In this document: positions 1 to 6,437 of the stretch, in pieces
Layout: every line of letters begins with the position of its first letter
Numbering within the stretch: position 1 is the first letter of the stretch
NCBI GenBank assembly: GCA_025363795.1
Contig: JANYLE010000463.1
Span: forward strand, 1-9,519
Direction: 5' to 3'
DNA length: 9,519 bases
Source: Mariniphaga sp.
GTDB lineage: Bacteria; Bacteroidota; Bacteroidia; Bacteroidales; Prolixibacteraceae
Notes under the pieces: model-generated
Database searches by the model: none
Told to the model about the DNA's origin: nothing
What the model saw: the letters and a program-made list of their open reading frames with translations, nothing else
Position numbers and translations under genes: made by a program

Positions 1-838
1 TTTTCAAGTCTGCAACCTGAATTTTAGTCAGCCGTACATCGTTTCCTTCCTGTTTCGAACGAACTCCAAAATATTGTTCGAACCATTTTGATTGTACAGA
101 ATCTCCCTGGAGGCTGTTCAGTCGTAATCCTTTGAGCAAGAGATCACAATTTTCGGAAAGAGCAGCCATGGCATACCAGTAGGAGGCACCCGACCAATCT
201 GCTTCAACTGCGAATCTAACCGGCTGATAGGTTTGTTCATCAATCTTGATCTCATTTCCTTTCCAGGAATGACTTATACCAAACTTCTTCATCAACTTAA
301 GCGTGAGCTCGATGTATGGTTTTGACGCGATCTGATTCAATAGTTTCAGCGTCATTCCTCCCTGAACGGTTGGTGCAATCATTAAAAGTGCCGATATATA
401 TTGGCTACTGACACTCCCATCGAGTTCAACAACTCCACCTTTTAAGGCTGTTCCTGTAATTTTTAGCGGAGGAAAACCTTCATTCGCTGTGTATTCAATT
501 ATTGCGCCCAGTTTCCTCAAAGCATCAACCAAAATCCCGATAGGACGTTGCTGCATACGTTCAGATCCTGTTAATGTCCACTCCCCCACGATCTTTGACA
601 GGAAAGCCGTCAGAAATCGCATAGCAGTTCCGGCATGGCCAATATCAAAATGATTGGTACTTGCGTTCAGAATAGCCTCCATCACTTTTGTGTCATCACT
701 ATCCGAAAGATTATCGATGGTGTAAGGAGAATAACTCAGTGAGTTGATAATTAGTATCCTGTTGCTGATGCTTTTAGAAGAAGGAAGGGTGATTTCTCCT
801 TTAAGTGTTTTATCTGCTTTAGAAATAATGTATTGCAT
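1..838 (-). CDS. aroA: 3-phosphoshikimate 1-carboxyvinyltransferase (EPSP synthase), 3' end cut by window edge
   Basis: This cytosolic enzyme of the shikimate pathway joins phosphoenolpyruvate to shikimate-3-phosphate, the step before chorismate synthase. I translated 279 residues by hand from the ATG at 838; the frame stays open to the left edge, so roughly the last third of a usual protein of about 410 residues is missing. Visible family motifs are the N-terminal PSSKSISNR (K22, S23, R27, the substrate-binding Lys/Ser/Arg), GHAGTAMRFL near residues 67-76, ERMQQRPIG near 93-101, and LDGSVSSQY near 139-147 (shikimate-phosphate-binding SSQ). The residue after GTAMR is Phe75, where the enterobacterial enzyme has Pro. 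The start lies 8 bp after the aroB stop codon, so the two genes are almost certainly cotranscribed and translated in close coupling. Family identity is secure; allosteric or inhibitor properties cannot be read here. Confidence 0.95.
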   Translation of the reverse strand, partial: MQYIISKADKTLKGEITLPSSKSISNRILIINSLSYSPYTIDNLSDSDDTKVMEAILNASTNHFDIGHAGTAMRFLTAFLSKIVGEWTLTGSERMQQRPIGILVDALRKLGAIIEYTANEGFPPLKITGTALKGGVVELDGSVSSQYISALLMIAPTVQGGMTLKLLNQIASKPYIELTLKLMKKFGISHSWKGNEIKIDEQTYQPVRFAVEADWSGASYWYAMAALSENCDLLLKGLRLNSLQGDSVQSKWFEQYFGVRSKQEGNDVRLTKIQVADLK

Positions 839-846
839 GGAAATTT

Positions 847-1920
847 TCAGATAGATAATTGTTTGTAGTATTCTAAAGCTTTGAAAATAAGGTCTTTTTC
901 GCAATTTTGATTGATGGCAACTTCACCGATCGCAGGGATCAGCGTAAAATTGACACGCGTTCCCTCGTTTTTTTTGTCATGCGTCATCAATTGGTACAAC
1001 GCTTCGAACTGATCTGTTTTAATCTCAAATTTCCCGTAAATTGAAATCAGCCACTTCGACAGTTCATCGAGAAGATCGGTTGGAAGATGGCATACGCTAT
1101 GAGACAGGTAAAGTTCCGCAATCATCCCGTAAGCTACAGCATAACCGTGCAGGATCGGCTGTCCCGAATACAGTGCCGTGCTTTCAAAAGCATGACCGAT
1201 GGTATGACCGAAGTTAAGTGCTTTCCGGATATTGCGTTCGCTTGGATCGCGAAAAACAAATGTGTCTTTTATTGCGACAGAGCGGGCAATCATTCCGCGA
1301 AGTCGTTCAAGATCAGGATTTGCCAGGTCGTAATTGCGTACTTCTTCCAAATGTTCGGGCGATGCGATCAGACCGTGTTTGATCATTTCGGCATAGCCGG
1401 AAATGAAATTCTGCGCATCGATAGTTTGAAGGAATCGTGTGTCTATCAAAACCGTATATGGCTGGTTGATTACCCCGATTTCATTCTTTAATCCGTTAAA
1501 GTTAAATCCGGTCTTTCCACCAACAGAGGCATCAACCTGGGCTAAAAGTGTGGTAGGAATATTCACAAAATCCATCCCCCTTTTCATCGTTGACGCTGCA
1601 AAACTACCCAGATCAGTGAGCATTCCACCACCAAGGTTCACAACCAGTGATTTGCGGTCTGCTCCGTTTTGACTCAGGAAAAGCCATATTTTTTCGACGG
1701 AGGAGAGTTTTTTATTCTCTTCCCCGGATGGGATAACTACCTTTTTGAAATTTTCGAAACCCGGTGTATGACTGATTAACGGTACACAAAGTTGATCGCA
1801 GGTTTGCTCGGTAACGAGAAATATTTTATCTTCGGCATAACGGGAAAGAATCTTACCAAGTTCTTTTTCCACCTCGCGAGTCACTACAATTGATGCGTTA
1901 TAAGCAGGATAATTGTTCAT
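847..1920 (-). CDS. aroB: 3-dehydroquinate synthase
   Basis: It converts 3-deoxy-D-arabino-heptulosonate 7-phosphate to 3-dehydroquinate, the second step of the shikimate pathway, using bound NAD+ and a divalent metal, usually zinc. The 357-residue length is normal for the family. The N-terminal Rossmann-like half carries PSGEENK (64-70), NLGGGMLTDLGSF (95-107, NAD binding) and IPTTLLAQVDASVGGKTG (121-138). The metal ligands are present as E178 (GYAEMIKHG), H239 (NFGHTIGH) and H258 (LHGYAVAYG). The ATG at 1920 is preceded by a good Bacteroidota -7 element at 1939-1946, which leaves a leader of only about a dozen bases. aroA follows 8 bp downstream on the same strand. Nothing appears truncated or unusual. 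Confidence 0.97.
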   Translation of the reverse strand: MNNYPAYNASIVVTREVEKELGKILSRYAEDKIFLVTEQTCDQLCVPLISHTPGFENFKKVVIPSGEENKKLSSVEKIWLFLSQNGADRKSLVVNLGGGMLTDLGSFAASTMKRGMDFVNIPTTLLAQVDASVGGKTGFNFNGLKNEIGVINQPYTVLIDTRFLQTIDAQNFISGYAEMIKHGLIASPEHLEEVRNYDLANPDLERLRGMIARSVAIKDTFVFRDPSERNIRKALNFGHTIGHAFESTALYSGQPILHGYAVAYGMIAELYLSHSVCHLPTDLLDELSKWLISIYGKFEIKTDQFEALYQLMTHDKKNEGTRVNFTLIPAIGEVAINQNCEKDLIFKALEYYKQLSI

Positions 1921-1938
1921 CTTTCTGTATTATTGTGG

Positions 1939-1973
1939 CAAAGTTAAAACATTTTGCTATTTTGGTTTCCAAA
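1939..1973 (-). promoter_or_regulatory. Predicted Bacteroidota-type promoter of aroB-aroA
   Basis: On the minus strand TAACTTTG (1946 down to 1939) matches the Bacteroidota -7 consensus TAnnTTTG exactly. A TTTG at 1973-1970 could serve as the -33 element, although the gap of 23 bp is a few bases longer than usual. The element sits 18 bp before the aroB ATG, so the transcript would have a very short leader. The divergent gene at 2007 shares this 86-bp intergenic region. A weak candidate for that direction is TTTG at 1961-1964 with TAGTATTT at 1986-1993, which I would not call on its own. Confidence 0.6.
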
Positions 1974-2006
1974 TGTTCGTTACCGTAGTATTTAATAACA
2001 TTCAGT

Positions 2007-2468
2007 ATGGTTTTCAGCAATAAAGAAGGAGTAAGTAAACTTAGAAGAACGCTTCTGTTTATTGGTTTATGTTGGTTGATTGCACTGGTGGTGCTTCTTT
2101 TTATGGAGCTATTTACTGTTTTGGCAATTCTGGCCGGACTATTCCTGGTTATTGCATCACTGATTGCCCTTCTTAATTTCCAATATATCAGAATAATGGT
2201 TGAAAATAAAAAATTGATTGTCAGGTATTATTCTGTCTTTTCTGTCGAACGGATGTTTCAAACAATCGAATTCCCGGTTGATCAACTCCGGAATGTTGAG
2301 GTTTATAAACATTTTCTTGGCTTGAAATGGGATGTCCGGTTTACCATACGTGTCAAAAAAGGGATGGCAGATTATCCGCCGGTCAGTTTCTCCGCTATTC
2401 CATTCAAGGAAAGAGCAAGGTTGGTTATGGAACTAAAGAAACTGGTTCCACAAAATGTTAACCTTTAG
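2007..2468 (+). CDS. Small membrane protein with two TM helices and a bacterial PH-like cytosolic domain (function unknown)
   Basis: I cannot name this 153-residue protein. A short basic N-terminus (KLRR at 11-14) leads into two adjacent hydrophobic segments at about 15-33 and 36-56, enough for a helical hairpin in the inner membrane. Residues about 60-150 are soluble and beta-rich: VENKKLIVRYYSVFS, then a strand with EFPVDQLRNVEVYK, then an LKWDVRFTIRVKK strand, ending in an amphipathic helix (FKERARLVMELKKLV). This order, two TM helices then a seven-strand-like domain with a C-terminal helix, resembles bacterial PH-domain (YdbT/DUF304-like) or YcxB-like membrane proteins; the match is by pattern only. 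The first ATG in frame at 2007 gives a sensible start with the positive-inside residues. It lies 75 bp before the radical SAM gene on the same strand, with a possible weak terminator between them. Confidence 0.75.
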   Translation: MVFSNKEGVSKLRRTLLFIGLCWLIALVVLLFMELFTVLAILAGLFLVIASLIALLNFQYIRIMVENKKLIVRYYSVFSVERMFQTIEFPVDQLRNVEVYKHFLGLKWDVRFTIRVKKGMADYPPVSFSAIPFKERARLVMELKKLVPQNVNL

Positions 2469-2484
2469 CTCTCACAATAACTGC

Positions 2485-2510
2485 AAATCCACCAGTGGGT
2501 TTTGTCTTTT
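2485..2510 (+). terminator. Weak possible Rho-independent terminator after the PH-like membrane gene
   Basis: AAATCCA (2485-2491) pairs with TGGGTTT (2496-2502) around the loop CCAG, with one G-T wobble. It is followed by TGTCTTTT (2503-2510). The stem is short and AT-rich at its base, so it may only attenuate transcription into the radical SAM gene. Confidence 0.35.
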
Positions 2511-2543
2511 ATCCTACTTTTACCTGTCTAAAAATTTCTGATT

Positions 2544-4742
2544 GTGAACCCCAAGGTCCTTCTCATAACACCGCCTTTTACCCAACTGAATACGCCCTAT
2601 CCTGCAACGGCTTATCTGAGAGGGTTCTTAAATTCCAAATCGGTTGAGTCGTACCAGTGTGATCTGGGTATCGAAACGATTCTGGCTTTGTTTTCAGCGA
2701 AGGGACTGACTGCTGTTTTTCAGGAAATAGAAGCTAAAAAACCGGAATTGTCTGCTAACGCACGGCGGATTTTTAATCTGCGCAATAGTTACATTCAAAC
2801 AATTGATCAGGTGATCGCTTTTTTGCAGGAAAAGAATGTAACCCTGGCACATGTCATTTGCGAAGGAAATTATCTTCCTGAAGCTGGCCGCTTTGCACAG
2901 AACGAAGATCTGGACTGGGCTTTTGGAACCATGGGTAACCGTGACAAAGCCAAACATTTGTCAACACTTTACCTGGAAGATCTTTCTGATTTGATAAAGG
3001 AAGCTATTGATCCGCAATTTGGATTCAGCCGGTACGCCGAACGATTGGGCCGTTCAGCAGCTACTTTTGATGAGATCGATGCAGCGTTGCTTGCACCCGA
3101 TAGCTTCATTGACGCCATTTTGCTCCGTTTACTCAGGGAAAAGATTGATCTCTGCGAACCGACCCTTGTTGCGTTTTCAGTTCCTTTTCCGGGTAATTTG
3201 TACAGCGCCTTCAAATGCGGACAGTGGATCAAAAAGCATTTTCCGGCGCTTAAAATTGTGATGGGAGGTGGTTTTGTCAATACAGAACTTCGTTCGCTGC
3301 AAGAGTCAGTTGTTTTTAACTACCTCGATTTTATTATACTTGACGATGGAGAAGCGCCGTTGCTCAACCTGATTGACTACCTCGATGGGAAGCGTTCCAA
3401 GGCTGAATTGAAGCGGACTTTTTTGCTTGAGAACAGCACTGTTGTTTACATGGACGGTTCTACACAACCTGGTTTTTCGCAGGCCGAAATTGGGACGCCC
3501 GATTATACCGGTTTGCAATTGGATAACTATTTGTCGGTGATCGAAATTGTGAACCCAATGCACCGGCTTTGGAGCGACGGCCGCTGGAATAAATTGACGC
3601 TATCGCATGGATGTTATTGGGGCCAGTGCACATTTTGTGATACTTCACTCGATTACATTAGCCGGTATGAGCCGAATACGCCACAGGTTTTGTGCGACCA
3701 CATTGAAGAGCTGATCCGACAAACCGGCCAGATTGGGTTTCATTTTGTCGATGAAGCGGCACCGCCTGCACTTATGCGAGCTTTGGCATTGGAAATTATC
3801 CGGCGAAAACTCACCGTGGTTTGGTGGACGAACATCCGTTTTGAGAAAAATTTTACCAGCGATCTGTGTTTGCTGCTTAAGGAATCGGGATGCATCGCTG
3901 TTTCGGGGGGATTGGAAGTTGCTTCTGACCGTTTGCTGGGGTTGATTAATAAAGGGGTGAGTGTTGCTCAGGTTGCCAAAGTAACCAACAATTTCACGCG
4001 GGCAGGTATCATGGTTCATGCTTATCTCATGTACGGGTTCCCAACACAAACGGCCCAGGAAACCATCGATTCGTTGGAGGTTGTCAGGCAAATGTTCGAA
4101 GCCGGAATAATTCAGTCGGGATTCTGGCACCAATTTGCAATGACGGCTCACAGTCTGGTTGGATTGAACCCAACTCAGTTTAAGGTGAAAATTGAAAACG
4201 AAAAACCCGGAACCTTTGCCAACAACGACCTGATCCATACCGATCCGACAGGAGCAGACCATGAACTTTTCAGCGAAGGACTCAGCAAATCACTTTTTAA
4301 TTATATGCACGATATTGGCTTAGATCTGCCGCTTCAGGATTGGTTCGACTTTAAAGTGCCACGAACGACAATTCCTCCTGGCCGTATCAAACAGTCGATT
4401 GATGATCAGCAATATGAAACAGCTAAGCCCAATGCGAAAATTGTTTGGCTGGGCGGAATTCCATCTGTTAGTTATTATTCACGAAAGAAGAAGAACCAGA
4501 CTTTCGAGATGGCCGAATTCACTTTCTCCAACAAGAAAAAGGATTTGGTGATTCACCTGAAAAAGGAAGAAGGGGAGTGGTTATCTGAACAAATTCCCGG
4601 AATTTCTGTCAACAGCCAGTTTTCAAAGACATTTACGGAACTCGAAAAGAGCTTTGAAGAGCAGACGAATGGTGATTTTGTGCTTTTCTGGATCAGCCGT
4701 GATATGAAGCAACTCCGGGAAAGTGGACTGCTGATGCTGTGA
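2544..4742 (+). CDS. B12-binding-type radical SAM protein, uncharacterised, CX4CX2C cluster motif
   Basis: This 732-residue protein is predicted to cleave S-adenosylmethionine with a [4Fe-4S] cluster and start radical chemistry on an unknown substrate. The N-terminus (VLLITPPFTQLNTPYPATAYL, opening stretch at 5-25) is typical of B12-binding radical SAM proteins. Residues about 200-290 look like a Rossmann-type cobalamin-binding domain (LVAFSVPFPGN, KIVMGGGFVN, DFIILDDGEAPL), but I see no DxHxxG signature for base-off histidine ligation. The radical SAM core spans about 350-520: the cluster cysteines are C357, C362 and C365 in HGCYWGQCTFCD, one residue longer in the first gap than the usual CX3CX2C; GGLEVASDRLL (455-465) and MYGFPTQTAQET (496-507) are the SAM-binding and later core motifs. 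The C-terminal 180 residues are unassigned. Translation appears to start at GTG 2544, directly before the conserved N-terminal strand. No SD sequence is evident. Substrate and product are unknown. Confidence 0.9.
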   Translation: MNPKVLLITPPFTQLNTPYPATAYLRGFLNSKSVESYQCDLGIETILALFSAKGLTAVFQEIEAKKPELSANARRIFNLRNSYIQTIDQVIAFLQEKNVTLAHVICEGNYLPEAGRFAQNEDLDWAFGTMGNRDKAKHLSTLYLEDLSDLIKEAIDPQFGFSRYAERLGRSAATFDEIDAALLAPDSFIDAILLRLLREKIDLCEPTLVAFSVPFPGNLYSAFKCGQWIKKHFPALKIVMGGGFVNTELRSLQESVVFNYLDFIILDDGEAPLLNLIDYLDGKRSKAELKRTFLLENSTVVYMDGSTQPGFSQAEIGTPDYTGLQLDNYLSVIEIVNPMHRLWSDGRWNKLTLSHGCYWGQCTFCDTSLDYISRYEPNTPQVLCDHIEELIRQTGQIGFHFVDEAAPPALMRALALEIIRRKLTVVWWTNIRFEKNFTSDLCLLLKESGCIAVSGGLEVASDRLLGLINKGVSVAQVAKVTNNFTRAGIMVHAYLMYGFPTQTAQETIDSLEVVRQMFEAGIIQSGFWHQFAMTAHSLVGLNPTQFKVKIENEKPGTFANNDLIHTDPTGADHELFSEGLSKSLFNYMHDIGLDLPLQDWFDFKVPRTTIPPGRIKQSIDDQQYETAKPNAKIVWLGGIPSVSYYSRKKKNQTFEMAEFTFSNKKKDLVIHLKKEEGEWLSEQIPGISVNSQFSKTFTELEKSFEEQTNGDFVLFWISRDMKQLRESGLLML

Positions 4743-4762
4743 CCAATTCCCGGATATCGTCC

Positions 4763-5710
4763 TTATTTCCCTGATGGTAATCTTTCAAATCGTTCCCGGA
4801 TCAGTTGCTTGTAAAGCTGCTTGAAATCATCATTTAAAAAACTAATCCCGATAAATTCTATCCATTTATCCTTCGCTTTTTCCATTTTTTTAAACAGGTT
4901 TTCCTGCTGTTTTGCGTCCATTTTTAAGGTGTTAAAGGCCGCAATAAAATCACTGTATTTTATTTTCTTCTTTTTACCGTTGAGGTTTAACGCCAGATCT
5001 TCATCGTCTGCCGGATTGACGAGTATCGTAGCTACCAGGTCATAAGCGGGCGAAAGAATTGGCCCGATGCCAGGTTGGCTGATCAAAGAGAAATTTTTTA
5101 AGTGCATATCGGCATTCCCGGTAAGGAAAGAGAAAAGGACCTGCTCAAAGAAATTCACCACATCTAATCCGGGGTTGGTTGAATATTTTAAAATGGTTTT
5201 GGCTATTTGCTCATAGGAACCGTGATACTTATCCTCGGTCAGTTTTTCAGTTAACTGGCACATATCTTCCATGTGGATCTTCCCGTTTTTGGTGCGATCG
5301 ATGCGCCGGGTGATGTAAGCCAGTTTGCCTGATTTCATGCGAATTAAACTATGAGGCACCACCTCAATTTTCGCAATGGTAGCCAGGTGAAGTGTCAGAT
5401 CCTCCACTTCAGGTAGTTGAGGATATTTTAGTGTAGGCGGTTTTAAAATGTATCCGCCCCATAAACCAACGATGGTAAATCGTTTCGGATCGGTTCTGGT
5501 TGAACCCGAAGCAAGTTCCAATGAAATTTTAGGTTGAACTCCCGTTACCGTGATTTGGCTGCGCACCACCTGCATCGCGAGCTCTTCCATTTGTGCCTCG
5601 GTATAAGGCAATTCGGGAGGAGTGGGCTGGCCAAAGATTTTCCTGCTGCAGGATGCATGAAAATCGGATTCGTTATCCGCTAAATTTTGGTAACAATAGA
5701 GACACCTCAT
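4763..5710 (-). CDS. hipT: HipT-like kinase toxin (HipA kinase core without N-subdomain 1)
   Basis: This 315-residue protein is a HipA-family Ser/Thr kinase lacking the N-terminal subdomain of full HipA (about 440 residues). In enteropathogenic E. coli the equivalent HipT phosphorylates tryptophanyl-tRNA synthetase and stops translation; the target here is unknown. Visible kinase elements are the glycine-rich loop TVTGVQPK (54-61), the ATP-binding lysine in GYILKPP (K90), the catalytic-loop motif NADMHLKNF with catalytic base D201 and N206, and the DFG-equivalent SPAYD (D224) for metal binding. The two loop positions that are autophosphorylated serines in E. coli HipT are threonines here (T54, T56). 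The N-terminus carries C3, C6, H18 and C21 in a CxxC...HxxC arrangement, a possible zinc knuckle. The start ATG lies 21 bp after the hipS TAG and is in the same reading frame. The gene ends 20 bp from the convergent radical SAM gene. Confidence 0.88.
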   Translation of the reverse strand: MRCLYCYQNLADNESDFHASCSRKIFGQPTPPELPYTEAQMEELAMQVVRSQITVTGVQPKISLELASGSTRTDPKRFTIVGLWGGYILKPPTLKYPQLPEVEDLTLHLATIAKIEVVPHSLIRMKSGKLAYITRRIDRTKNGKIHMEDMCQLTEKLTEDKYHGSYEQIAKTILKYSTNPGLDVVNFFEQVLFSFLTGNADMHLKNFSLISQPGIGPILSPAYDLVATILVNPADDEDLALNLNGKKKKIKYSDFIAAFNTLKMDAKQQENLFKKMEKAKDKWIEFIGISFLNDDFKQLYKQLIRERFERLPSGK

Positions 5711-5731
5711 GTGATTACGAATTTTGGATTG

Positions 5732-6061
5732 CTATGATTTTTCTTCGGTCATTGATGTTATACTCACTGCGCCGATGCAATCTTTGCAACATGCCAGCAG
5801 CAACCCCATACGGTCGCGGGGATTAATTTTCCAGTTCTTTTCGGCAATATCAAGCAACCAGCCTTCCGGGATGAGTCCGTCGAAGAAGGAGAACAAAACT
5901 TTATTGTCGTAAGGGGCTTCCTGCAGTGGGAGCGTAAGGCTAACCGGCTCTTTATCTGGCAATGCCAGATAAGAAGGATCATAAATAAAATGATACCCGT
6001 TTTCGTCCTGGGTAAGCCAACCGGCCGTTTTATCGTGCATTTTGATCTCCGCTTTTCTCAT
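5732..6061 (-). CDS. hipS: HipS-like antitoxin (free-standing HipA N-subdomain 1)
   Basis: This 109-residue protein matches only the first subdomain of HipA: an N-terminal strand pair (KAEIKMHDKTAGWL, 3-16), YHFIYDPSYL (23-32), SLTLPLQEAPYD (41-52), FFDGLIPEGWLL (59-70) and the end helix and strand RDRMGLLLACCKDCIGAVSI (82-101). In the E. coli HipBST system this separate protein is the actual antitoxin and blocks the kinase by placing a conserved Trp in the active site; W68 in the PEGW motif is the natural candidate here. The first ATG (6061) gives the standard HipA N-terminus, and the later M8 would cut the first strand. It lies 39 bp after hipB and 21 bp before hipT, in frame with hipT and separated by one TAG stop. 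The family assignment is firm; the antitoxin role is inferred from gene order and homology. Confidence 0.87.
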   Translation of the reverse strand: MRKAEIKMHDKTAGWLTQDENGYHFIYDPSYLALPDKEPVSLTLPLQEAPYDNKVLFSFFDGLIPEGWLLDIAEKNWKINPRDRMGLLLACCKDCIGAVSITSMTEEKS

Positions 6062-6100
6062 CTTAATGGCAATTACGAAATTTGTCTAAAATTGTGGATG

Positions 6101-6313
6101 TCATTCTTTATCCAATTCACGGTCGATTGGAACGGCGCCGGTTTGATATCCAAAAAGTTGCAACACCTGGTTGACCTTGTCGAGTCGCAGTGATGCTTTT
6201 CCCTGTTCAAGATCACGGACAAAACGAAGACCCACCCCTGCTTTTCCTGCCAACTCGGGTTGTGTGAGCTTGGCAGCGTTTCTTTTTGATTTTACAAATT
6301 CATTGAGTAGCAT
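6101..6313 (-). CDS. hipB: HipB-like XRE-family DNA-binding protein (operon repressor)
   Basis: With the ATG at 6313 this is a 70-residue protein made almost entirely of a Cro/C1-type helix-turn-helix: NAAKLTQPELAGKAGVGLR (12-30) followed by FVRDLEQGKASLRLDKVNQVL (opening stretch at 31-51) and the helix end LQLFG. The LTQPELAxKAGV...RxLEQGK pattern is standard XRE. It should bind as a dimer to the four palindromes immediately upstream and repress hipB-hipS-hipT. An in-frame TTG at 6346 would add 11 residues, but that extension is encoded by operator sequence (6318-6335) and looks non-coding, so I prefer the ATG. No clear SD sequence precedes it. Compared with E. coli K-12 HipB (88 residues) it is shorter. 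Confidence in the family is high; its operator contacts are inferred. Confidence 0.87.
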   Translation of the reverse strand: MLLNEFVKSKRNAAKLTQPELAGKAGVGLRFVRDLEQGKASLRLDKVNQVLQLFGYQTGAVPIDRELDKE

Positions 6314-6317
6314 AGCA

Positions 6318-6335
6318 TATACCTTAACGGGTATA
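6318..6335. promoter_or_regulatory. Predicted HipB operator O1
   Basis: The sequence is TATACCTTAACGGGTATA. It ends only 4 bp before the preferred hipB ATG, so bound repressor would cover the leader or ribosome-binding region as well as block transcription. Confidence 0.8.
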
Positions 6336-6357
6336 AAAATAGTCAATATTTTTATAA

Positions 6358-6375
6358 TATACCTTTTCGGGTATA
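6358..6375. promoter_or_regulatory. Predicted HipB operator O2
   Basis: The sequence is TATACCTTTTCGGGTATA, identical in all 18 bases to O3, including the N6 centre. Confidence 0.8.
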
Positions 6376-6397
6376 AAAAATTATAACTGAGTTTAAT

Positions 6398-6415
6398 TAT
6401 ACCTTTTCGGGTATA
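6398..6415. promoter_or_regulatory. Predicted HipB operator O3
   Basis: This is an 18-base exact copy of O2, 40 bp further upstream of hipB. Confidence 0.8.
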
Positions 6416-6437
6416 AATAGGTGTTGATGTGGGGCAT

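Noticed and set aside
1087..1491. 134-codon plus-strand reading frame over aroB
   Set aside because: It lies entirely within aroB on the opposite strand and shows no domain; aroB motifs are complete.
3645..4262. Long minus-strand reading frame (205 codons) inside the radical SAM gene
   Set aside because: It is the antisense shadow of a well-supported gene and its translation has no recognisable domain.
4743..4762. Bidirectional terminator in the 20-bp gap between the radical SAM gene and hipT
   Set aside because: I found only a direct repeat (TCCCGGAT near 4747 and 4793), no stem with a T-run on either strand.
4763..6061. hipS and hipT as a recent pseudogene of one full-length hipA
   Set aside because: Both parts have intact motifs, hipT has its own ATG and an N-terminal CxxC/HxxC motif not expected inside HipA, and tripartite HipBST systems are known. 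The single TAG in a shared frame keeps a small doubt, so it is listed as a finding.
6316..6349. E. coli-like promoter (TTGACT with a TATA-rich -10) in front of hipB
   Set aside because: The TTGACT is on the minus strand at about 6348, but the -10 would fall on the hipB start codon, and this organism type uses TAnnTTTG promoters.
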